Source: an uncultured Prevotellaceae bacterium
GTDB taxonomy: Bacteria; Bacteroidota; Bacteroidia; Bacteroidales; Bacteroidaceae
Length of the DNA stretch: 46,177 nucleotides
Assembly (NCBI GenBank): GCA_902784565.1
Contig: CACZVE010000036.1
Span: forward strand, 1-46,177
Direction: 5' to 3'
Every line of letters starts with the position of its first letter. Positions within the stretch are counted from its first letter, which is position 1. The notes under the pieces were generated by a model, which was not told where the DNA came from, did no database searches, and saw only the letters and a program-made list of their open reading frames with translations. A program made the position numbers and the translations under genes. Below are positions 34,845-43,736 of this stretch, in pieces.

Positions 34845-34918
34845 GAGAAACAGGCGGAATGGTCTTCGGATTGTTCCCTATATATATTAATAAGGTATTA
34901 ATTTAAAATAAAGACATT

Positions 34919-35188
34919 ATGAACATCAAACCATTAGCAGACCGTGTGCTGGTATTGCCGGCACCTGCAGAAGAAAAGATCGGCGGTATTATTATTCCTG
35001 ACACCGCCAAGGAAAAGCCCTTGCACGGCAAGATCGTGGCCACAGGTAAGGGAACAAAAGACGAGGAAATGATTCTGAAAGAGGGTGACGAAGTACTCTA
35101 TGGCAAGTACTCCGGCACGGAACTCGAGTTTGAGGGTACCAAGTACCTCATGATGCGCCAGAGCGATGTGCTTGCCGTCATTGAGAAA

Positions 35189-35191
<3 letters not shown>
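34919..35191 (+). CDS. groES: Co-chaperonin GroES
   Basis: A 90-residue Gro[34 protein letters not shown] with the mobile loop, [31 protein letters not shown], and a C-terminal [13 protein letters not shown]. It caps GroEL in ATP-dependent protein folding. The leader from the proposed sigma-54-like start (about 34855) is some 65 bases and AT-rich. The 35-base gap to groEL is filled by a short AT repeat. Confidence 0.98.
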
Positions 35192-36858
<1,667 letters not shown>

Positions 36859-36876
36859 TTAAGTAACCCCATTTAT

Positions 36877-36906
36877 ACCGGCTGTCGCAAGGCAGCCGGT
36901 TTTTTT
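36877..36906 (+). terminator. Terminator of groESL
   Basis: ACCGGCTGTC (36877-36886) pairs with GGCAGCCGGT (36891-36900, one T-G) around a GCAA tetraloop, followed by seven T residues. Confidence 0.95.
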
Positions 36907-36918
36907 ATGCCCGATATG

Positions 36919-36950
36919 TTTGGATGTTTCGCAAAAATGTTGTATCTTTG
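36919..36950 (+). promoter_or_regulatory. Promoter of the AmgK-RapZ fusion gene
   Basis: TTTG at 36919-36922, 20 bp, TATCTTTG at 36943-36950. The ATG begins only seven bases after the box, so the transcript is probably leaderless. Confidence 0.8.
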
Positions 36951-36956
36951 CACCGC

Positions 36957-38495
36957 ATGAAGAAGTTATTGGATCTCTATCAACAATGGAAGGGTGCTGA
37001 GCCTGCTAACGTTCAGCAGATTCCTGGTGGTGGCAGCAATCGCACCTATTACCGTCTGACAGACAATAATGGCCAGACTGTAATTGGTGTCATCGGCACC
37101 AGCCGTGACGAGGATCACGCTTTTATCTACCTGACGGAACATTTCAGCAAGTGTCAACTCCCTGTTCCCAAGATTCTTGCCAAGAGCGACGACTTGTTGC
37201 GGTATTTGCAGACAGACCTCGGTTCTACATCTCTCTTTGATGCCATCCGAGGAGGTCGTGAGGCTGGTGGCCGTTATACGCTCAAGGAACAGGAACTGTT
37301 GAAACGTACCATCCGTGAACTGCCTGACATACAGATTCGGGGGGCTCGTGACCTTGACTTTTCCAACTGTTATCCGCAGGCAGAGTTCGATGTGGATAGC
37401 GTGCTCTTCGACCTGAATTATTTCAAGTATTGTTTCTTGAAGGCGACAGAACTCGATTTCCATGAGTTGAAACTCGAGGCAGACTTCCGTCTTTTTGCCA
37501 AGGACCTGACGACAGAAACCTCTGACAGTTTCCTGTATCGCGACTTCCAGGCGCGAAACGTGATGATCGACCACGACGGTAATCCTTTCTTTATCGATTA
37601 TCAGGGTGGTCGCAAAGGCCCGTATTACTATGACCTGGCCTCGTTCCTCTGGCAGGCCTCGGCGCGTTATCCTCATAAACTCCGTCGCGAATTGGTCTAT
37701 GAGTACTATAATTCGCTGAAGAATTATATCGAGGTACCGCCTGCCCGTCATTTTGTCAATCGTCTCTCGCTCTTTGTGCTTTTCCGTACCTTACAGGTGC
37801 TCGGGGCTTATGGCTTCCGTGGATACTTCGAACAGAAGAAGCACTTCATCGAGAGCATCCCGCCAGCCATCCAGAACCTCCGGGAACTGCTTGCCAGCTC
37901 TACGACTTTCCACTATCCTTATCTGATGGATCTTCTGCGTCAACTCACCGAACTGCCGCAGTTCCAGCAGATAGAGGCGACACCCAGTCGTGCCGACGGT
38001 TATAAAACCACCGAAATCAATCCCTATAAGACCCATCCGCAAGATGGTCCTGCCACCTTCTCGAAGTACGACGCACAAGGTCCATTGGTGGTTAGGGTGT
38101 TCAGTTTTTCTTATACCAAAGGTATCCCAGAGGATGAGAACGGCAATGGTGGTGGCTATGTATTCGACTGCCGCAGTACGCACAATCCAGGACGTTACGA
38201 ACCTTATAAACAACTGACAGGTCTTGACGAGCCGGTGATCCGCTTCTTGGAGGACGATGGTGAAATTCTTACCTTCCTTGACAGTGTCTATAAACTGGCT
38301 GATGCCCATGTGCGCCGTTACATCCAACGTGGTTTCACCTCGTTGATGTTCTGCTTCGGTTGTACGGGTGGTCAGCACCGCAGTGTCTACTCCGCCCAGC
38401 ACCTCGCCGAGCATATTCACGAGAAATTCGGTATCGAGGTCCGCATCATCCATCGCGAACAGAACATCACCCAGACCCTGCCCGCAGAAAAATAA
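36957..38495 (+). CDS. Sugar kinase (AmgK-like phosphotransferase) fused to a RapZ C-terminal domain
   Basis: A 512-residue two-domain protein. Residues 1-330 are an aminoglycoside-phosphotransferase-type kinase: PGGGSNRTYYRL (23-33), catalytic loop YRDFQARNVMI (Asp196, Asn201), metal aspartate in FIDYQGGRKGPYYYDLASFLW (Asp214). The RD.Q..N and IDYQGG..GP..YDLASF pattern resembles AmgK, the anomeric N-acetylmuramic/N-acetylglucosamine kinase. Residues 375-505 match the C-terminal domain of RapZ/YvcJ, including CFGCTGGQHRSV (466-477), without the RapZ P-loop kinase domain. In E. coli that domain senses GlcN6P. A MurU-like nucleotidyltransferase lies 4.5 kb downstream, supporting muropeptide sugar salvage. 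Substrate and the RapZ-domain role are inferred. The start follows the promoter directly. Confidence 0.85.
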   Translation: MKKLLDLYQQWKGAEPANVQQIPGGGSNRTYYRLTDNNGQTVIGVIGTSRDEDHAFIYLTEHFSKCQLPVPKILAKSDDLLRYLQTDLGSTSLFDAIRGGREAGGRYTLKEQELLKRTIRELPDIQIRGARDLDFSNCYPQAEFDVDSVLFDLNYFKYCFLKATELDFHELKLEADFRLFAKDLTTETSDSFLYRDFQARNVMIDHDGNPFFIDYQGGRKGPYYYDLASFLWQASARYPHKLRRELVYEYYNSLKNYIEVPPARHFVNRLSLFVLFRTLQVLGAYGFRGYFEQKKHFIESIPPAIQNLRELLASSTTFHYPYLMDLLRQLTELPQFQQIEATPSRADGYKTTEINPYKTHPQDGPATFSKYDAQGPLVVRVFSFSYTKGIPEDENGNGGGYVFDCRSTHNPGRYEPYKQLTGLDEPVIRFLEDDGEILTFLDSVYKLADAHVRRYIQRGFTSLMFCFGCTGGQHRSVYSAQHLAEHIHEKFGIEVRIIHREQNITQTLPAEK

Positions 38496-38516
38496 GTGCT
38501 AAAAATAGTTAAGGTA

Positions 38517-38548
38517 TTTGGCGGTCTGATATATTATTTCTATATTTG
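38517..38548 (+). promoter_or_regulatory. Promoter of the cohesin/dockerin-like operon
   Basis: TTTG at 38517-38520, 20 bp, TATATTTG at 38541-38548. A leader of about 55 bases, AT-rich, precedes the ATG. Confidence 0.78.
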
Positions 38549-38610
38549 CACCATTAAAACTGATCCGTATAAAACAATATTAACAATTAATAATTTAAAG
38601 CTTAAAGCGT

Positions 38611-39366
38611 ATGAGAATTAAAAACTTACTACTGTTAGCTGCTTTCCTGGCCACGTCAGGAGGGGCTATGGCGCAAACCACGCTGACAGTTGGAAACGTG
38701 AAGTACGTCCCCAATGGAGAGGCTACCATGAAGGTCTCTTATGTGAATAAGGAGGCACTTGGCGGTTTCCAGATGTTGATTTCTTTCCCCGAGGGTATTT
38801 CTTTGGAGAAGAACACCAAAAAGACGGAATTGAATATCAACGGTTCCAAGGCTGAAGCAGATTTCTTCAACGTGAAGGTGCCTTCAGGTTTTGAATGTAT
38901 TGGTGTTAAGGCCGATGCAGATGGACAGACAAGCGATGGCGATGCCTTTAAGAAGGGAGATGTGATGATTGTATGCCTTCCAACTAAGACTGGTACATCT
39001 TTCGCAGCAGCAGAATCTCCTCAAGAGTTGTGTACAATCACATTAAAGGCTTCTGCGGATCTTACTGAAGAGCAGGCTAAACAGATAACTGTTACCTCTT
39101 TTGTAGGTAGTAATGTGGCTCAGGCTGGGGAAAATACGGTATCTATTGCCTTGAATAAAGAAAATAGCGTATTATCTCCAAAGGAGACAAGGAAGACTTT
39201 GGGTGATGCCAATGGTGATGGTAAACTCACAACGGCAGATTGTAAGAAGATTCTTAATTTCATGAAGAATGATCCAACCAATTTGGCTGGTGATGCTAAT
39301 AACGATGGAAAACTTACTCTTGCTGATTGTAAGAAAGTGCTTAACAATATTAAATTATACAATTAA
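38611..39366 (+). CDS. Secreted protein with cohesin-like domain and dockerin-type repeats
   Basis: A 251-residue protein. Signal peptide 1-21 (AMAQ). Residues 23-180 form a beta-sandwich with the look of a cohesin domain: LTVGNVKYVPNGEATMKVSY, LGGFQMLISFPEGISL, MIVCLPTKTG and a C-terminal hydrophobic strand. Residues 197-250 hold two calcium-loop/helix repeats of the dockerin I type: D199-A-N201-G-D203-G-K-L-T-T-A-D210 and D228-A-N230-N-D232-G-K-L-T-L-A-D239, each followed by a CKK(I/V)LN helix. All usual Ca ligand positions are filled. There is no sorting tail. Dockerin-cohesin pairs join proteins into complexes in cellulosome bacteria; a partner role here is inferred. It shares an operon with the next gene (21-base gap). 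The cohesin call is weaker than the dockerin call. Confidence 0.75.
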   Translation: MRIKNLLLLAAFLATSGGAMAQTTLTVGNVKYVPNGEATMKVSYVNKEALGGFQMLISFPEGISLEKNTKKTELNINGSKAEADFFNVKVPSGFECIGVKADADGQTSDGDAFKKGDVMIVCLPTKTGTSFAAAESPQELCTITLKASADLTEEQAKQITVTSFVGSNVAQAGENTVSIALNKENSVLSPKETRKTLGDANGDGKLTTADCKKILNFMKNDPTNLAGDANNDGKLTLADCKKVLNNIKLYN

Positions 39367-39387
39367 CAACTTCTAATTTTAACAAGT

Positions 39388-41445
39388 ATGAAAAAATTTC
39401 TATCTTTGATTGCTGTCGCACTTGCTTTCTTTGCCAATAGTGCAAGTGCCCAAAAATTGACAGTAAACAACATTGAAATGGCTCCTGGTGGAGATGGCGA
39501 GTTGGTTATTGGCATTGATTATACAGAACCTGTATGGTCATTAGAGTTCAATATTGAAATTCCTGCTGGCATTACTGCAGACTTTGAAAATGCCGTGAAG
39601 GGCGAACTTATGAATAATGACAAACATAAGATTGAACTCACAGGAACTAAACTGATGATGTATCCTGGCGATTTTGGTGACTATATGTTTGCTGCCGCAT
39701 CAGGTACAGTTGCTAAGATTCCTTTGAAGGCTGATGCTGACGTACCAGAGGGCGTATTAGAAATTAAGTTGACTGAGATTTCTGCTGCTAATGAAGAGGG
39801 TGATGCTCTTCCTATTGATGACATGACTATCGAGGTTAAGATTGCTGCAGAAGCTGGTCCATACGTTGAGCCAGAGGGAACTCATCAGCTCGAGAATGGT
39901 TTAGGAAACCTGAAACCTGGAGAATATACAAATATTGGCGCTTGGGGTGGTACCTGGAGTGGAAACCAGATCGAAAACGAGCGTGATTGGTCTAAGTTCG
40001 ACTATCTGTGGATTAAGTATAAGGACTTCACAGGAGCCATCAACTTCGGTATCATGTACAACGAGTGGATTGCTTCACAGTCTTGGGGTGAGCAGTATAA
40101 GGATGAGACAGTGGCTATTAAGGATCCTTATGGTGTGATTGGTATCAAGATTAACCACACAGATACTTATGTGAATGGTAATGCAAAGGAGAATGGCGAA
40201 TACATTGGCGACATCTTCTCTAAGCATATCAGAGAGATCTTCATCCAGGCTACAGATGGTGGCTCTAACATCACTATCGAAGAGATGTGGTTAGGTTCTG
40301 AAGAGGATTACCTGAAAGCTGTTGAAGATAACAAGTACGTTGACGAGACCGTATATAAGGATGTTATCGTTAATGGTGACCTGTCTGGCGAGGATGTTAG
40401 TTGCTTCTTCAGCAAGGAGTGGGCTCCTTCTGGTCAAATCCAGAATTCACGTATTGTAAACGGTGCTATCGAGGTTAATAGTTTCGCTAAGATTTCTCAG
40501 GATTGGGATTCTCAGTTCTGGATCCGTCTGCCGCAGAAGTTGGCTAAGGGAACTAAGTTTAAGGTAAGTTTCGACGTCATGGCTACTGTTCAGACAAAAG
40601 CTGACTTCCAGGCTCACAACGAGCCAGGTGATTGGAAGGGTAACTTCGAGCAAGTTCCATTCGATACCGAATGGTCAACCTTCGAAGGTACATACAGTTC
40701 ACCTAATGATGACTTCCACTCAATCGCTTTCAACCTGACAAAGGCAGAGGATATAACTTACTACTTCAAGAACATCAAGGTGGAGATTCCTGAGGATGCT
40801 GTGACCGAGGGTGACACATATACACCGGAGGCTGCTCCTTACAAGGAGGCAGAAGGCACTCATCAACTTGCTGGTAACCGCTTAGGTTTCTTGAAGGCTG
40901 GCGACTATGCTCCTGGTGCATGGGGTGGCCAGTGGAGTGGCAACAACATTGCCAACGAGCGTGACTGGTCTGACTTCGACTACTTCTGGATTAAGTACTC
41001 TGGCTTCACTGGTGCCATCAACTTCGGTATCATGTACAGCGAGTGGCTTGCTACACAGTCTTGGGGTGAGCAGTATAAGGATGAGACTGTAAAGGTCGAG
41101 GATCCTGAGGGTGTTATCGGTATCAAGATCAACAAGACCGATACTTATGCAACTGGTAATGCTAAGGAGAATGGCGCATATGTTGGCGACATCTTCGCAA
41201 AGCATATCCGTGAGGTCTTCATCCAGGCTACTGCTGGTGACTCTAAGATTACCATCGAGGAATTCTGGATTGGTTCTGAGGAGGATTACCTGAAGGCTGT
41301 TGAGGAGGCACAGACTGCAACTGGTATCAAGTCGTTCAGTGCTGCTAAGAAGGTTGAGGGTATTTACAACCTCGCCGGTCAGAAGGTTGACAAGAACTAC
41401 AAGGGTATCGTGATTGTGAACGGTAAGAAGATGATGATGAAGTAA
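39388..41445 (+). CDS. Large secreted modular protein: cohesin-like, duplicated tryptophan-rich modules, CBM-like domain, sorting tail
   Basis: A 685-residue protein. Signal peptide 1-21 (ASAQ); cohesin-like domain 23-152 (LTVNNIEMAPGGDGELVIGI), similar to that of the preceding gene; module A 158-315; CBM4/9-like jelly roll 325-470 (VIVNGDLSG...YYFKNIKVEI); module A' 484-640; a 645-685 tail (IYNLAGQKVDKNYKGIVIVNGKK) of the T9SS sorting kind. Modules A and A' are near-identical over long stretches, for example GAINFGIMY.EW and SWGEQYKDET. Each starts EGTHQL, has AWGG.WSG, and ends SEEDYLKAVE. No enzyme motif is seen. The likely role is surface polysaccharide binding or scaffolding. The module is not one I can name; a galactose-binding-like or CBM fold is a guess. 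Confidence 0.78.
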   Translation: MKKFLSLIAVALAFFANSASAQKLTVNNIEMAPGGDGELVIGIDYTEPVWSLEFNIEIPAGITADFENAVKGELMNNDKHKIELTGTKLMMYPGDFGDYMFAAASGTVAKIPLKADADVPEGVLEIKLTEISAANEEGDALPIDDMTIEVKIAAEAGPYVEPEGTHQLENGLGNLKPGEYTNIGAWGGTWSGNQIENERDWSKFDYLWIKYKDFTGAINFGIMYNEWIASQSWGEQYKDETVAIKDPYGVIGIKINHTDTYVNGNAKENGEYIGDIFSKHIREIFIQATDGGSNITIEEMWLGSEEDYLKAVEDNKYVDETVYKDVIVNGDLSGEDVSCFFSKEWAPSGQIQNSRIVNGAIEVNSFAKISQDWDSQFWIRLPQKLAKGTKFKVSFDVMATVQTKADFQAHNEPGDWKGNFEQVPFDTEWSTFEGTYSSPNDDFHSIAFNLTKAEDITYYFKNIKVEIPEDAVTEGDTYTPEAAPYKEAEGTHQLAGNRLGFLKAGDYAPGAWGGQWSGNNIANERDWSDFDYFWIKYSGFTGAINFGIMYSEWLATQSWGEQYKDETVKVEDPEGVIGIKINKTDTYATGNAKENGAYVGDIFAKHIREVFIQATAGDSKITIEEFWIGSEEDYLKAVEEAQTATGIKSFSAAKKVEGIYNLAGQKVDKNYKGIVIVNGKKMMMK
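39883..41310 (+). repeat. Intragenic duplication of module A
   Basis: About 450-470 bases at roughly 39859-40332 and again at 40837-41307 encode the two modules. Long stretches of the protein sequence agree with only scattered conservative changes, which points to a recent tandem duplication, or concerted evolution, around the central CBM-like domain. Confidence 0.8.
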
Positions 41446-41472
41446 TTCCGATTATTTCTAAAATACTCAAAG

Positions 41473-41501
41473 GTGGAGGCCGCACGGTCTCCACTTTTTT
41501 T
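41473..41501 (+). terminator. Terminator after the large modular gene
   Basis: GTGGAGGCC (41473-41481) pairs with GGTCTCCAC (41486-41494, one G-T) around GCAC, then seven T residues. Nearly the same hairpin ends the paralogous gene at 42862-42897. Confidence 0.92.
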
Positions 41502-41530
41502 CGTCGAATGATTTCCAGAGGTTGCGTGAT

Positions 41531-41720
41531 CTGCCTCGAATTAAAGGAATGTCGTCCCGGATATTCAGAAAACTGCCTCATATTTCAGAAATGTCGTCTC
41601 GGGTCTTCAAAAATCAGCCTAAAAACTGGGAGAGACATATGCATGGTGTGCATAAACATGTCCCAGTTTTGAGGCATAAAATTCAGATCTCGGAATGGCC
41701 TGAACTAGTTTTTAGGCATG
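41531..41720. repeat. Head-to-head array of 42-bp repeats with a large hairpin
   Basis: Three forward units begin CTGCCTC, CTGCCTC and CAGCCTA at 41531, 41573 and 41615 (42-bp period). Two inverted units read from 41677 and 41719 (TGCCTCAAAACTGGG and TGCCTAAAAACTAG), again 42 bp apart. The arms meet near 41646 and form a hairpin: AAAACTGGGA (41621-41630) with TCCCAGTTTT (41661-41670), and inner ATGCAT/TGCAT. The unit CCTCAAAACTGGGACATGTT with TATGCA resembles the 43-bp unit at 18324-18420. Confidence 0.82.
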
Positions 41721-41756
41721 AAAAGCAAAAAAGTATCAATAATAAGCAAGAAAAAG

Positions 41757-41789
41757 TATTGATGATTCAAAAATAAATGTGTACCTTTG
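41757..41789 (+). promoter_or_regulatory. Promoter of the single-module paralogue
   Basis: TTG at 41759-41761, 20 bp, TACCTTTG at 41782-41789, then a 56-base leader to the ATG. Confidence 0.75.
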
Positions 41790-41845
41790 CAACCGAGAAG
41801 TATTCTAATTAACTATTAGTATTAAATATTTTAAAACCAAAACGT

Positions 41846-42835
41846 ATGAAGAAGATTTTTACTTTGATCGCAATGGCTGTAATGGCCATGAGTGCAAATG
41901 CTAAGGAAGAGGTTGCCATCGAGAGTTTTGTTCCTTGGGACAATTGTACTATTGAAGGTAGTACCATCACGATGGGTTCAGGTTGGAAAGGCGGTGCCAT
42001 TGCTGTCGGTGCCGACATGACAGCCTATGACTATGTCTGGATTAAGTTCTCAAATGCTACTGGTAGTCCTAATTTCGGTATTACCTATGACGAGTGGCTG
42101 AAAAATGAGTCTTGGGGTCCTTCGTATGCTTCAACCCAGTCTGTAATGGAAGGTTCAGGTATCGTAGGTATCAAACTCGACAAGAAGACTGTGATGGTTC
42201 ATGGTAATGCAGAGACTGACGGTGTAGGCATCGGTGATGTTTATGCTCAGCATGTGCAGCAGGTTACCATCCAGGGACAGTCTGGCGAAGCAGAAGTAAC
42301 CGTTGAAGGCATCTGGTTCGGAACTGCTGAAGAGTTTGCTGCTGATGGTGGCGATGTACCCGTTCGTCCTGAGGTAGGCGGTTCTCTCACCATGTGGGAA
42401 GGCGAACTGGTCTATAACGGCTGGGGTGTTTCATCTACAGTTGATGCAAAGTACTTTGACGTCGCTGAGGTTGGTGATATCATCTACTGCACCGTGAAGG
42501 ATGTGACAGAAGATTATAATCCTCTCTTCAAGCATCAGGACTATTCTGATTTCACAGAACTGCTGAATAACGACTTTGACAAGGATGAAACCCATTTCCA
42601 GGCTACTATTGATGAAGATGCTCTTGCATATCTGCAGCCAAACGGTCTTCGTTTCCAGGGTGTGGGCTTTACCCTGATTAAGGTAGAACTGATGGTTCCG
42701 TCTTCTACCGGTATTGCTAATGTGAAGTCCCTGAAGTCACAGAAGGCTGTCCGTTACAACCTCGCTGGCCAGAAGGTAGACCAGAACTACAAGGGTATCG
42801 TGATTGAGAACGGTAAGAAGTTCCTGAGTAAGTAA
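41846..42835 (+). CDS. Secreted single-module paralogue with C-terminal CBM-like domain and sorting tail
   Basis: A 329-residue protein. Signal peptide 1-19 (ANA). Residues 22-165 are a shorter, diverged copy of the tryptophan-rich module of the preceding gene (YDYVWIKFSNATGSPNFGITYDEWLKNESWGPSY, GIVGIKLDKKTVMVHGNAE, GTAEEF). Residues 178-285 are a second beta domain (LTMWEGELVYNGWGVSS, YNPLFKHQDYSDFTELL, LRFQGVGFTLIKVEL) of a type often appended to Bacteroidetes secreted enzymes. The 300-329 tail YNLAGQKVDQNYKGIVIENGKK is almost identical to that of the larger protein. No catalytic motif. Likely a surface carbohydrate-binding protein. Own promoter and a terminator duplicated from the larger gene. 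Confidence 0.78.
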   Translation: MKKIFTLIAMAVMAMSANAKEEVAIESFVPWDNCTIEGSTITMGSGWKGGAIAVGADMTAYDYVWIKFSNATGSPNFGITYDEWLKNESWGPSYASTQSVMEGSGIVGIKLDKKTVMVHGNAETDGVGIGDVYAQHVQQVTIQGQSGEAEVTVEGIWFGTAEEFAADGGDVPVRPEVGGSLTMWEGELVYNGWGVSSTVDAKYFDVAEVGDIIYCTVKDVTEDYNPLFKHQDYSDFTELLNNDFDKDETHFQATIDEDALAYLQPNGLRFQGVGFTLIKVELMVPSSTGIANVKSLKSQKAVRYNLAGQKVDQNYKGIVIENGKKFLSK

Positions 42836-42861
42836 TTCCACATATACTAAAACATCCATTC

Positions 42862-42897
42862 AAAGGTGGAGGCTGCACGGTCAGTCTCCACCTTTTT
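42862..42897 (+). terminator. Terminator after the single-module paralogue
   Basis: GGTGGAGGCTG (42865-42875) pairs with CAGTCTCCACC (42882-42892, one G-T) around CACGGT, with AAA/TTT flanks. Related to the hairpin at 41473. Confidence 0.92.
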
Positions 42898-42943
42898 ATA
42901 TGAATATTTAATCGAAAGTTTTGTGTTATTGGCAGATTTTTCG

Positions 42944-42951
42944 TAATTTTG
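42944..42951 (+). promoter_or_regulatory. -7 box for the MurU-like gene
   Basis: TAATTTTG, nine bases before the ATG at 42961. Short or absent leader. Confidence 0.7.
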
Positions 42952-42960
42952 CATGCGAAA

Positions 42961-43716
42961 ATGAAACAAGCGATGATATTAGCCGCTGGGCTCGGCACAA
43001 GACTGAAGCCGTTGACAGACACGATGCCGAAGGCATTGGTGCCGGTTGGAGGCGTGCCATTGATTGACCTGACCATCCGAAGACTGATGGGTTTCGGCTA
43101 TGAGCATTTCGTGGTGAATGTGCATCATTTTGCCCAGCAGATCATCGATCATGTGTCGGTGCAGGACTACGGAAGGATGGTGCAGTTCAGCGATGAGACC
43201 GCCCAACTGCTTGAAACGGGTGGGGGACTGAAGGCAGCTGCTTCGCTGTTTGATGACGACGAGCCAATCCTGATTCACAACGTCGACATCCTCGACAATG
43301 TGGACTACGACTGGTTCTCGCGTCAGCATCAGGAGAATGAAGGTGCCGTGTTGTTGGTGAGCCGTCGGCAGACCAAGCGCTATCTGCTCTTCGACAATGC
43401 CATGCGACTGATGGGATGGAAGAACATCGAGACGGGAGAGGTGCGAAGTCCATACGAATATATCCGTCGGACGGGACTTTCGCAACATGGTGAGGAACTG
43501 AATATGTTTGCCTTCAGCGGCATCCATTCGTTTTCGCCGCAACTGTTCCCGTTGATGGCGCGTTTCCCCGACAAGTTCAGCATCATTGACTTCTATCTCT
43601 CCATCTGTCACCGTACGAACATTTCTGGTCTGATCAAGGACGACCTGCATGTGCTCGATGTGGGTAAACTCGACTCGCTCCACGAGGCGGAATCGTTTTT
43701 AAAGACAACGAATTAA
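42961..43716 (+). CDS. Sugar-1-phosphate nucleotidyltransferase, MurU-like
   Basis: A 251-residue single-domain nucleotidyltransferase. N-terminal signature [31 protein letters not shown], then [13 protein letters not shown], the metal aspartate in IHNVDILDN, and [13 protein letters not shown]. This arrangement fits MurU (N-acetylmuramate-1-phosphate uridylyltransferase) and short GlmU/RmlA relatives that lack the acyltransferase domain. The AmgK-like kinase upstream supports MurU, making UDP-MurNAc from recycled cell-wall sugar, but mannose- or glucose-1-phosphate specificity cannot be excluded. Twenty bases precede guaA, which may be co-transcribed. Confidence 0.82.
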   Translation: MKQAMILAAGLGTRLKPLTDTMPKALVPVGGVPLIDLTIRRLMGFGYEHFVVNVHHFAQQIIDHVSVQDYGRMVQFSDETAQLLETGGGLKAAASLFDDDEPILIHNVDILDNVDYDWFSRQHQENEGAVLLVSRRQTKRYLLFDNAMRLMGWKNIETGEVRSPYEYIRRTGLSQHGEELNMFAFSGIHSFSPQLFPLMARFPDKFSIIDFYLSICHRTNISGLIKDDLHVLDVGKLDSLHEAESFLKTTN

Positions 43717-43736
43717 ACGAATTTCACGAATTATAT

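Larger units (their letters stand above)
41446..41845. other. 400-bp non-coding interval between the modular genes
   Basis: From left to right it holds the terminator at 41473-41501, the head-to-head 42-bp repeat array at 41531-41720, an AT-rich stretch, the promoter at 41757-41789 and a 56-base leader. An 84-residue open frame crosses it but is made of repeat sequence and has no start context, so I do not call it a gene. Confidence 0.75.

Noticed and set aside
41531-41720. Integron attC sites or CRISPR repeats
   Set aside because: Units are degenerate, in both orientations, without attC core sites, an integrase or spacers.
41522-41776. 84-residue open frame between the modular genes
   Set aside because: It is made of 42-bp repeat units, reads through the hairpin and lacks any start context.
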